Source: a bacterium
GTDB taxonomy: Bacteria > Verrucomicrobiota > Verrucomicrobiia > Limisphaerales > RI-55
Direction of reading: 5' to 3'
Assembly: GCA_016124235.1 (NCBI GenBank)
Contig: WGOC01000015.1
Location: 1 to 64,000 of the forward strand
DNA length: 64,000 bases
The position numbers were made by a program, and so were the translations under genes. Positions 8,206 to 15,947 of this stretch are shown here, piece by piece (the stretch's first letter is position 1; the number at the start of each line of letters is the position of its first letter). The notes beneath the pieces are model-generated. The model did not search any database. It was given only the letters and a program-made list of their open reading frames with translations, and was not told where the DNA came from.

Positions 8206-9300
8206 ATGAACACCTTGCCGCCCACACAGCTGGCCATGCTTGGCTGGTCGGAAATCATATTGATAATGATTGTCCTGGGCTTTCTCGCCGTCGTGGGCAT
8301 TGCGATTGTCTTTATCGCGTTAGCCGTGAACCGGAAACAGACCGGCTCCAAGAAGGTTCCTCGGATCAACCCGCAGGAGGCGTTGGCCAAATGCCCCCGC
8401 TGCGGCAGTGTCCTGGCGGCCGGCGTTGCGCAAGGATTGTGTCCGCAATGTGTGATGGCCGCCGGTTTTGAAACTGACGTGCCAGACAAAAGTTCCAGCG
8501 TCAGAAACGTCCCATCGCCAGCGGAACTGGCGGGGCATTTTCCGCAGTTCGAGATCGTCAAATTACTCGGACGCGGCGGGATGGGATGGGTTTATCAGGC
8601 CCGGCAGAAACAGCTCGACCGTCTGGTCGCGCTCAAGATTCTGCCACCCGAGGCTGGCCGGGACCCCACATTTGCCGAGCGATTTCAACGTGAAGCCCGC
8701 GCGCTGGCGCGGTTGAATCATCCAAACATCGTGGCCATTTACGAATTCGGTCAGGCCGGCCCGTATTGGTTCTTCGTTTTGGAATATGTTGACGGACAAA
8801 ATCTGAGGCAATGCGAACGGGCCAATCGTCTTACTGAGAAGGATGCCGTCGCCACCGTTTTGGAAATCTGTGATGGTCTGCAATTCGCGCACGACCAGGG
8901 AATCGTCCATCGTGACATCAAACCGGAAAACATCCTGATTGATCCGAAAGGCCGCGTGAAGATCGCGGACTTTGGTGTCGCGCGGATCCTCGAGTCAGGT
9001 CCGCGGCAGATCACCTTGACGGCCGGTCAAAACGTACTCGGGACACCCTATTACATGGCGCCGGAACAACTTGATAAGTCAGACCAAACCGATCACCGGG
9101 TCGATATCTTTGCATTGGGTGTGGTTCTTTACGAAATGCTTACGGGCAGTTTGCCGTTGGGAAGATTTGAAGCGCCTTCGGAATCCGCCGGGTCGCAAAA
9201 GGGGCTCGATCCGATCATCGACACGGCACTTCAACAAAGGCCCCAGCGCCGTTACCAAACGGTTGCCGCTCTCAAGGCGGATCTCGAATGCCTTGCTTAA
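8206..9300 (+). CDS. Membrane-anchored Ser/Thr protein kinase
   Basis: This 364-aa Hanks-type kinase has a transmembrane helix at about residues 15-42 and then a zinc-ribbon-like CPRCG...CPQC segment (about 63-83). The kinase domain starts near residue 113, with glycine loop GRGGMGWVYQ, ALKIL lysine, catalytic loop HRDIKPENIL (about 235), DFG (about 254) and YYMAPEQ. The protein ends soon after the kinase domain, without PASTA, WD40 or TPR repeats, so the only sensor candidates are the membrane segment and the zinc ribbon. The upstream sigma factor and small membrane protein suggest a three-gene signalling unit, with the sigma factor as a possible phosphorylation target (inference). Confidence 0.9.
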   Translation: MNTLPPTQLAMLGWSEIILIMIVLGFLAVVGIAIVFIALAVNRKQTGSKKVPRINPQEALAKCPRCGSVLAAGVAQGLCPQCVMAAGFETDVPDKSSSVRNVPSPAELAGHFPQFEIVKLLGRGGMGWVYQARQKQLDRLVALKILPPEAGRDPTFAERFQREARALARLNHPNIVAIYEFGQAGPYWFFVLEYVDGQNLRQCERANRLTEKDAVATVLEICDGLQFAHDQGIVHRDIKPENILIDPKGRVKIADFGVARILESGPRQITLTAGQNVLGTPYYMAPEQLDKSDQTDHRVDIFALGVVLYEMLTGSLPLGRFEAPSESAGSQKGLDPIIDTALQQRPQRRYQTVAALKADLECLA

Positions 9301-9311
9301 CGGCAGCGGCG

Positions 9312-10457
9312 CTATCGTGACCCCATCACTGGCAGCGTGAAGACAAATTGGGCGCCGCCTTCGGGCGTGTTGTGCGCGGTGATTTGCCCCCGATGATCCT
9401 CAATAATCCGGCGGCAAATGGACAATCCCAGACCCGTCCCATTCGGTTTGCCGTGGGTCACGAAGGCGGTGAACAAGTTGTCGGCAACTTCCGGTGAAAT
9501 TCCCGGGCCGGTGTCGGTCACGGTGGTGATCACGTGGTTGTTTTCCAACTTGAAGCCAAACCGGATCTTCCCACCGCCGGCCATGGCTTCCGCGGCGTTT
9601 CCGCACAGATTGTGAAACACGCGCAGCAGACGATCCGGGTTCGCGGGTACCTTCACCCCGGGCGGATCGTTTTCCATCTCCATGACCACCGAGTTGATCT
9701 CCATTTCCCGGCCCAGCTCGTGGATGGCCTGTTTGACGAGGCGGTCAAACTCAACGGGAGCCAGCACGAAGGTCGAGGACCTGCCGCGCGTGAATTCGAC
9801 GACTTCGTTCACCAGCGCGGAGATCCGATTGATCTGCTTGCGAATCCGGTCGCGTCCGTTTTGGCGCATTTCCGGCGTCGCGGTTTCGCTGGCTGCCATG
9901 TCCGCCGCGATGCCGATGATATTCAGGGGGTTCTTCAGATCGTGAATGATTGAGCGGGTAAAACGGCCGACGAGAGCCAGCCGTTCGGCCTGCAACACTT
10001 CGTCGACATATTGGTGATTAAATTCGCGCAGGCGTTGCGTGATTCCGCGCATCAGCCGGCCCATGAATTCCGGCGACCGGCCCATCGCTTTGAGCAGGGC
10101 TTCACGGGGGATGAAATAAACGACCGTTTCTTCGCGCGCGATTGCACTCGCGGAACGCGGTTGATCGTCCACCATCGCCATTTCGCCGAACAACGCGCCG
10201 GGGCCTTCCTGGGCAAAGATCTTGCGCTCGCCTTCGCTTCCCACCAGTACGGAAATTTCCACCAAACCAGACTTGATCACGCAGATTCCGTCGCCCGCGT
10301 CGCCTTCCTTGAAGATCACCTGGCCCGAGGTGAACGACCGCTCTTCCGTCGCTGCACGAATTCGCGCCCGTTCACCCGGCGGTAGTTTTTGGAAGATGGC
10401 GTTTGATTCAAACAGGACCACGGCCGGACGGTAGCCTGCCCATTCTAATTTGGCCAA
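9312..10457 (-). CDS. Cyclic-nucleotide-binding domain histidine kinase
   Basis: This 381-aa soluble sensor kinase has an N-terminal Crp/cNMP-binding beta-barrel (about residues 15-135, with GALFGEMAMVDDQPRSASA as the phosphate-binding cassette), a short helical linker, a HisKA domain with phospho-acceptor His near residue 171 (IIHDLKNPLN), and an HATPase domain (NLCGNAAEAM, DTGPGISPEV, GTGLGLSICRRIIEDH). No transmembrane helix is visible. It should autophosphorylate in response to a cyclic nucleotide or a related ligand. No response regulator is adjacent, so it is an orphan. It is convergent with the Ser/Thr kinase, with an 11-bp gap. Confidence 0.88.
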   Translation of the reverse strand: MAKLEWAGYRPAVVLFESNAIFQKLPPGERARIRAATEERSFTSGQVIFKEGDAGDGICVIKSGLVEISVLVGSEGERKIFAQEGPGALFGEMAMVDDQPRSASAIAREETVVYFIPREALLKAMGRSPEFMGRLMRGITQRLREFNHQYVDEVLQAERLALVGRFTRSIIHDLKNPLNIIGIAADMAASETATPEMRQNGRDRIRKQINRISALVNEVVEFTRGRSSTFVLAPVEFDRLVKQAIHELGREMEINSVVMEMENDPPGVKVPANPDRLLRVFHNLCGNAAEAMAGGGKIRFGFKLENNHVITTVTDTGPGISPEVADNLFTAFVTHGKPNGTGLGLSICRRIIEDHRGQITAHNTPEGGAQFVFTLPVMGSR

Positions 10458-10618
10458 GGATTCCGACGGAGAACTGACGGCCGCAATATCGACCTAAAAA
10501 CCTGCGATAAAATCTGGGATTGCTACGCCGGCCGTGCCCAAACCACAATTCCGGCCACCGGCTGCGGAACGCTTCATTCGCGATAATGACGTTGCGCGTC
10601 GATTAACCGGAACTTGAA

Positions 10619-11833
10619 TTGAGCCGTTCCAAGAAAATTTCCAAAAACCCAGGCCTGGCGGCCTCCGATGCCCTACGGATTCTGCAGCTGAACACCTTGC
10701 TCAACGGTGGCGGCACGGACGACCAATGCATCAAGCTCACGTTGGGCCTGCAGCAACTGCGGCAAAAAGTCTGGCTGGCCGGACCCGCCGAACGCCCTCT
10801 CGAGCCGGCGATCACTGAATTGAAACTGGCCCGCCATCACACGCCGCCGGAAGGCTGGCTGAAGCTGCGGTTCATTTTCAGTTGTGCCCGGTTTATTCGG
10901 CAACAACGCATCCAGATTGTTCATGGCCACCACGGACGCGACTACTGGCCGACCATTCTGGCAGCGAAAATTTCCCGTCGCCGGCCGAAGATCGTTCTTT
11001 CTCGGCATCTTGCCAGCAGCCCCAAATCAGGTTTCAGCCGCTCGCTGTTGCTCGGTCGAATCGACGTGATGGTCGCGGTTTCAGAATTCGTCGCGCGTGT
11101 TTTGCGTGAAGGCCATTCGGATCCCGATTCACCGGACGAGGAACGACACTACCGGCAACCGATCAAAGGCGATCATTCAAAGATTGGCGTCGTCCACGGC
11201 GGTATTGAAGTTTCCCGCTTCCGGCCGCTGGCGACGCAACCGCTGCGCGCGTCGTGGGGGCTGACCAATCGCGAATACGTTTTTGGCGTTGTCGGCAGTT
11301 ACGATCTGCCACGGGGCAAAGGACAACGGGAGTTTTTGCGCGCGGCCGCTCAGTTGAAGGAGCGATTTGAAAACTCGCGATTTCTCATCATTGGTCGCGG
11401 CAGCATGGCGGCGTTGCTGATGGAGGACATTCGCAAACTCGGCCTGGAAGGCCACGCGATGTTGACGCCCTACGCGACAGACATGCCGGCGGTGATGAAT
11501 TCGCTCGATTGCATTGTGCATCCGGCGATCGGAACGGAAGCGCTGGGTCTGGTGGTTTGCGAAGCGCACGCCTGCGGGCGGCCGGTGATTGCCTCGGCGT
11601 TGGATGGAATTCCTGAAGCGTTTGCCGTCGGAGGCCTGGGTCGGCTCGTCAAACCGGAAAGTGTCGATGAACTCGCGCACGCGATGGCCGGCCAATTGCG
11701 GGCGCCGCGACTCACGGACGCGGAACGACAACGGATTCACGAACGCGTGGCGGAAACCTTTTCCGTCGAAGTCAGCGCGCGGAAGCATCTGGAACTCTAC
11801 CAAAAGCTGTTGCAGCCGGCCGTCGCGACGTGA
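10619..11833 (+). CDS. Glycosyltransferase family 4 / group 1
   Basis: This 404-aa protein has a GT-B fold. The N-terminal acceptor domain includes LNTLLNGGGTDDQ and HGHHGRDYWPT. The C-terminal donor domain includes GVVGSYDLPRGKGQREFLRA and the E-x7-E element in EALGLVVCEAHACGRPVIAS. It would transfer a sugar from a nucleotide donor to a lipid-linked or polysaccharide acceptor, probably in envelope or exopolysaccharide synthesis. The start is a TTG at 10619 preceded by no good ribosome site, so the N-terminus is uncertain. It is divergent from the histidine kinase, and no polysaccharide operon surrounds it. Confidence 0.85.
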   Translation: MSRSKKISKNPGLAASDALRILQLNTLLNGGGTDDQCIKLTLGLQQLRQKVWLAGPAERPLEPAITELKLARHHTPPEGWLKLRFIFSCARFIRQQRIQIVHGHHGRDYWPTILAAKISRRRPKIVLSRHLASSPKSGFSRSLLLGRIDVMVAVSEFVARVLREGHSDPDSPDEERHYRQPIKGDHSKIGVVHGGIEVSRFRPLATQPLRASWGLTNREYVFGVVGSYDLPRGKGQREFLRAAAQLKERFENSRFLIIGRGSMAALLMEDIRKLGLEGHAMLTPYATDMPAVMNSLDCIVHPAIGTEALGLVVCEAHACGRPVIASALDGIPEAFAVGGLGRLVKPESVDELAHAMAGQLRAPRLTDAERQRIHERVAETFSVEVSARKHLELYQKLLQPAVAT

Positions 11834-11974
11834 CGGCAAACCGCGTGATCGCGTCGGCGTTTAGCAAAATCCGTTCGCCGGTGGTGGAACTGACTCTACG
11901 CGCCCGTGGAAACAGAGTGCGCGCCCTGGCAGCGTTCGCGATTCAAAACGACCGAGGTAAACGATGACAAAAGA

Positions 11975-12008
11975 AAAGCCTCCGCGAGGCGGGTCCTCCG
12001 GAGGCTTT
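11975..12008 (-). terminator. Rho-independent terminator of the methyltransferase
   Basis: AAAGCCTCCG (11975-11984) pairs with CGGAGGCTTT (11999-12008) around a 14-nt loop. Read on the minus strand it ends in TTTTCTTTTG. It lies beyond both the premature stop (12097) and the second stop (12040) of the methyltransferase, consistent with the longer original gene. Confidence 0.7.
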
Positions 12009-12096
12009 GGTGGTTTTGGAGACTTGATCCGAGTGGTGCTTACGCGGCGGCCTCGAAAATGAGATTGAAGGGCGTCTCGGTGGCGCGTCGGAAACC

Positions 12097-13119
12097 CTAG
12101 AAACCCGCGTCCAAGGCGAGCGCTCGGATGCGCGCCTCGCCGGCTTGGGCTCCCAGAGCGGCGCCGGTTTCCTGAGCGAGCGATGTGGGCACACACACCA
12201 TCGTCGAAGCCGAATAATAGAGTCGGCCCACCGGGTTCAAATTGTCCGACAACGAATCACCCGCCATCGGCTCGACGATCATGCACTTGCCGCCCGGCTT
12301 GAGCGCTGAACGGATTCGCTTGAGGGCACCGGCCGGATCGCCCATGTCATGGAGGCAGTCGAACAACGTGATGAAATCATATTCGCCCGGCAGCTCCTTC
12401 GCTTCCTGGATGTGGAATTGGAGATTTTTGGTCCCGTGTTCCTTCGCGTGTTTGCGGGCTTCCTCGATGGATTTTTCGTGGAAATCAAATCCATCGAAGG
12501 ACGCCTTCGGAAACGCCTCCGCCATGATCAAGGTGGAAACGCCGTGACCGCAACCCACGTCGGCCACGCGCGCGCCGATCTTGAGTTTATCCACGACGCC
12601 GTCGAGCGCGGGCAGCCATTGCGCGACCAGATGGTTGAGGTAACCCGGACGAAAGAACCGGGCCGTCGCGCAGGACAAGCATTGGCTCTGATCGCCCCAG
12701 GCAACGCCGTCGCCCGTTTTGAATGCGTCACACACGGCCTCGAAATTCTGTTGGAACGCCGCCGCAGCGGTGAACGCGGGAGCAAGATAAAACGGGCTGT
12801 TCGGATTGGCGAAAACGAACGCCTGTTCCGGGCTCAACGAAAACTTTCCGGTCGAAGTATCGAAGGTGACGTATTTTGAAGCGGCCTGGGCGGCCAGCCA
12901 TTCGCGGAGGTAACGTTCGTTCAACCCGGTACGGGCGGCGAGTACCTCCGAGGACGCCGGGCTCTCATTGAGCCGGGTGTAGATGCCGAGCGATTCGCCA
13001 ATTTGCACGAGCGGCACGCTGCAGGCGCCGCCGAGATCCTGCAAAACGGATCCAAGAAGGGTGTGCAGCTGCTGTTCATCAATGGCTGACGGTGAGGGGG
13101 TGGTTTGGGATTCGGTCAT
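12097..13119 (-). CDS. SAM-dependent methyltransferase with winged-helix N-terminus, cut short by an in-frame TAG
   Basis: This 340-aa protein has an N-terminal winged-helix dimerisation region (about residues 20-95, LLGSVLQDLGGACSVPL...EVLAARTGLNERYLREWLA). The class I methyltransferase domain follows, with SAM motif VADVGCGHGVSTLIMAEAF and FDCLHDMGDP. The TAG at 12097-12099 comes directly after LALDAGF. The same frame then continues for 18 codons (GFRRATETPFNLIFEAAA) to a TAA at 12040-12042, followed by a terminator. From memory this family usually ends in a strand of the type RRATETPFNLVFEA, so the stop removes a conserved last strand. It could be a sequencing error, a real nonsense mutation or readthrough. 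The substrate is unknown. Confidence 0.85.
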   Translation of the reverse strand: MTESQTTPSPSAIDEQQLHTLLGSVLQDLGGACSVPLVQIGESLGIYTRLNESPASSEVLAARTGLNERYLREWLAAQAASKYVTFDTSTGKFSLSPEQAFVFANPNSPFYLAPAFTAAAAFQQNFEAVCDAFKTGDGVAWGDQSQCLSCATARFFRPGYLNHLVAQWLPALDGVVDKLKIGARVADVGCGHGVSTLIMAEAFPKASFDGFDFHEKSIEEARKHAKEHGTKNLQFHIQEAKELPGEYDFITLFDCLHDMGDPAGALKRIRSALKPGGKCMIVEPMAGDSLSDNLNPVGRLYYSASTMVCVPTSLAQETGAALGAQAGEARIRALALDAGF

Positions 13120-13352
13120 AGTTTTATGTGCGCGATTTGTCGTTAACTAAACAAGTGTGCGAGAAACAATCGGGCTTTGCGCCAAGTTTTTTTGGGCTTG
13201 TGTTCAGAACGTCCGTTTGGCCTTGCCCAATAACGCGCTTCAGTTCCGGTCGCGCGATGCATGGCACGGCGACCGTAAACCGATGATAATCCGCGGCCTG
13301 CCTGGATCAGGCGGGCATCGGAGTCTGATGGGTATGCCGGGAAGGCTCTGCG

Positions 13353-14849
13353 TTACTCTCCCAAAGGAGAAGGTCCGGCGTAGAGGCCAAACTCCGCAAT
13401 GGCCGGACACGCCGCGGCTTGTGTGATTCGCAGGCGGACCTTTGATGTTGTGACATTTTCCGTGCGCAGCAATCGCCGGTTGCCAATGCTCGTGCCACTG
13501 GTGAATTCCACCCACTGGCCATCTTTCCACTGATCGATGGCAAACGCATCCACCCGTTGGCCAAGTGGCAGACATTCGCGGAGATCCACGACGTTGAAAG
13601 TGACGGGCTGATCCAAGTCGAGCGTGAGATCGGCGGTCTTCACATCGTCGTCGGTGCACCAATACGTATTGCGATTGCCGTCCAGCAAATTGTCCGGAGC
13701 AAACGTGCTGGAATTGCCGCGTATGTTGCTGGCGGTGAACTTCGCGCCGAGCGCGAGATTCTTTGCAAATGTGGCGTCGAGAATCCGGCGGAATTCTTTC
13801 AGCGATTGAATGTCAGAGTCGTGAATCTGGCCGCGGCGGTCGGGTGGAACGTTCAAATTCAAACACGCCCCCCGGCCGACTGAGTGATAGTAAATGTCCA
13901 ACAACTGCGCCGGTGTTTTCACGCGGTTGTCCTCGGACGGATGATAAAACCAACCGGGCCGGATCGAAACGTCGCATTCGGCGGGCACCCAGTTGGTGCC
14001 GTGACGTTCACCGTGATTGAGGTCGGCCGTCGTATTGCCGGGCACTCCACCATCAATGTCGATCGTCGCCCAGCATGGTTCGCCGGCAATGCCGCGTTCG
14101 TTGCCCACCCAGCGGACGTCGGGTCCGACATCGCTGAACATGACCGCCATCGGCATCAGATCGCGAACAATCTGCCAGGTGTTTTTCCAGTCGTAATAGA
14201 CCTTGTTGTCGATGTGACGCTTTTCCCGCGCGCCGCCGTAGTAACCATCACCGCCGTTCGCGCCATCGAACCAGACGGTGAAAATGTCGCCGTAGTTGGT
14301 GAGTAATTCACGAAGCTGATTGCGGTAGTAGGTGATGTATTCGGGGCGGCCATAATTAGGATTGTTGCGATCCCATGGCGAGAGATAGACGCCAAACCGC
14401 ATTCCCTGCCGACGACACGCTTCGGACAATTCCTTGACCACGTCGCCCTTGCCGTTTTTCCACGGCGAATTCTTCACGGAATGTTCGGTGTATTTCGAAG
14501 GCCAGAGGCAAAATCCATCGTGATGCTTGCAGGTGAGAATGAGCCCCTTCATGCCCGCCATCTTCGCGACGCCGGCGATCTGGTCGGCATCGAAGTCGGT
14601 TGGGTTGAACACAGTTTCGCTCTCGTCGCCATAGCCCCATTCCTTGTCCGTGAACGTGTTCACCGTGAAGTGCACGAAGCCGTAGAATTCCATTTCGTGC
14701 CAGCGAAGTTGACGTTCGGTGGGCACTGGACCGTACGGCGTGGGCGGGGTGAGTGTTCCGGCCTGCAGGTTCAGGTTTGAAATCGCGACGGCGACCAGGG
14801 CGACCACAATGACGCAAAAGAAAGGTTTGGGAGGAGGAGTTGCATTCAT
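13353..14849 (-). CDS. Secreted alpha-L-fucosidase (GH29) with C-terminal F5/8C domain
   Basis: From the ATG at 14849 the protein has 498 residues, starting with a hydrophobic signal peptide (FFCVIVVALVAVAI). The GH29 catalytic barrel shows HFTVNTFTDKEWGYGDE, LILTCKHHDGFCLWPS and the nucleophile Asp (about residue 193) in VWFDGANGG. It releases terminal L-fucose from glycans. The last about 130 residues (ALGAKFTASNIRGNSSTFAPD...) look like a discoidin/F5-8 type C carbohydrate-binding domain. A longer frame begins at 14921, but it adds a non-signal-like stretch and would overlap the divergent DJ-1 gene. No other fucose genes are adjacent. Confidence 0.9.
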   Translation of the reverse strand: MNATPPPKPFFCVIVVALVAVAISNLNLQAGTLTPPTPYGPVPTERQLRWHEMEFYGFVHFTVNTFTDKEWGYGDESETVFNPTDFDADQIAGVAKMAGMKGLILTCKHHDGFCLWPSKYTEHSVKNSPWKNGKGDVVKELSEACRRQGMRFGVYLSPWDRNNPNYGRPEYITYYRNQLRELLTNYGDIFTVWFDGANGGDGYYGGAREKRHIDNKVYYDWKNTWQIVRDLMPMAVMFSDVGPDVRWVGNERGIAGEPCWATIDIDGGVPGNTTADLNHGERHGTNWVPAECDVSIRPGWFYHPSEDNRVKTPAQLLDIYYHSVGRGACLNLNVPPDRRGQIHDSDIQSLKEFRRILDATFAKNLALGAKFTASNIRGNSSTFAPDNLLDGNRNTYWCTDDDVKTADLTLDLDQPVTFNVVDLRECLPLGQRVDAFAIDQWKDGQWVEFTSGTSIGNRRLLRTENVTTSKVRLRITQAAACPAIAEFGLYAGPSPLGE

Positions 14850-14914
14850 GACAGGAATAAGGCGAAGACGACAATACGCTTCCGCCCATTCATTAGTCGG
14901 GATATTCTCTGCCC

Positions 14915-15469
14915 ATGCCAAAAAATAAAGTCCTGATCGTTACCGACGACGCCGGCGAATCGTACGAGATTCTTTACGCCAAGCATCGTTTTGAAGAGGC
15001 CGGTTTCATCGCGCACATCGCCGCCACACAGAAAAAGCGTTTGAATGGCGTGATCCACGATTTCTATCCCGGCTGGAACACCTACATTGAAAAGCCCGGC
15101 TATTTGATCGAAGCCGATCTCGCGATCAAGAACGCGAAGGCGAAGGACTACGCCGCCGTCCTGCTGATTGGCGGACGCGCGCCGGAGTTTCTGCGCCACC
15201 ACGAACCGTTGCTGAAGTTGGTGCGCGACTTTGAACGCCAGGGCAAATGGCTTTTCGCGATCTGCCATGGCATCCAGGTCTTGCTCGCCGCCGGTATCGG
15301 CAAGGGGCGTACGCTGACCTGTTATGAAAATGTGCGGTTTGAAGTCGCGTCATGCGGCGGCAAATGGAGCAAGAAACAAAGCCAGGTGGACGGCAAAATT
15401 ATTACCGCTCAAACCTGGGAAAGCCACCCGGACTTTTATCGCGATATCTTTGCGAACTTGAAACCGTGA
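14915..15469 (+). CDS. DJ-1/PfpI family protein
   Basis: This 184-aa glutamine-amidotransferase-like fold has a nucleophile-elbow Cys117 in FAICHG and an upstream acidic residue in DDAGESYE. Members act as deglycases, chaperones, glyoxalases or peptidases, and the sequence alone does not choose among them. HG follows the cysteine, as in PfpI-type proteins. The gene is divergent from the fucosidase with 65 bp between starts, so the two may share a promoter region. Confidence 0.86.
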   Translation: MPKNKVLIVTDDAGESYEILYAKHRFEEAGFIAHIAATQKKRLNGVIHDFYPGWNTYIEKPGYLIEADLAIKNAKAKDYAAVLLIGGRAPEFLRHHEPLLKLVRDFERQGKWLFAICHGIQVLLAAGIGKGRTLTCYENVRFEVASCGGKWSKKQSQVDGKIITAQTWESHPDFYRDIFANLKP

Positions 15470-15479
15470 CAAAGTCGTT

Positions 15480-15557
15480 CTCCTCCTCGTCGTTGTCCTC
15501 GTAATCGAACAATTTATTCGTCGAGGACGAGCCCGATAACGACGACGAGGACGATTT
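15480..15557. repeat. GAGGAC-rich imperfect inverted repeat
   Basis: Just after the DJ-1 stop, a stretch rich in CTCCTCGTCGTTGTCCTCG is followed, after a short AT-rich centre, by a matching GAGGACGAG...ACGACGACGAGGACG stretch on the same strand. It could form a long imperfect hairpin. It may terminate transcription or be a dispersed intergenic repeat. Confidence 0.45.
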
Positions 15558-15599
15558 GTTCGCTCCAACTTCCAACTCCCATCTGCCATCTCCCAACAA

Positions 15600-15902
15600 A
15601 TGCCCCTCACCCGACACTGCTACAAATGCGGCTGGGAATACCAACTGCCCGGTTCGCCCTCGCGCATGGAGTCCTGCCACGATTGCGGCACCGACCTGCG
15701 CATCTGCCTGAACTGCGTCCACTATGACAAGAAGGTTGCGCACGAATGCCGCGAACGCCGAGCCGATCCTGTCGCGGAAAAGACGTCGGCGAACTTTTGC
15801 GAATACTTTGAGTTCATCCGCCGCGAATGGAAAGGTGCCGGCGCCGCCGATTCGGCGGAAGAGAAGGCCCGCGCGAATTTGAAGAAGTTATTTGGGGATT
15901 GA
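15600..15902 (+). CDS. Small cysteine-rich protein, probable zinc binder
   Basis: This 100-aa protein has three CxxC pairs (CYKC, CHDC and CLNC) in its first 42 residues, followed by further single Cys (HEC, FCEYF) and a charged helical C-terminus (SAEEKARANLKKLFGD). The spacing fits one or two structural zinc sites. No known function is recognised. The ATG follows a 120-bp non-coding stretch containing the GAGGAC-rich repeat. It could be followed by a signal in the 45 bp before the convergent sigma gene, but none is clear. Confidence 0.7.
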   Translation: MPLTRHCYKCGWEYQLPGSPSRMESCHDCGTDLRICLNCVHYDKKVAHECRERRADPVAEKTSANFCEYFEFIRREWKGAGAADSAEEKARANLKKLFGD

Positions 15903-15947
15903 ATAGATGAGTTTGCGGTCGGTCTGCGAACGATTGGCTCGCTAACG

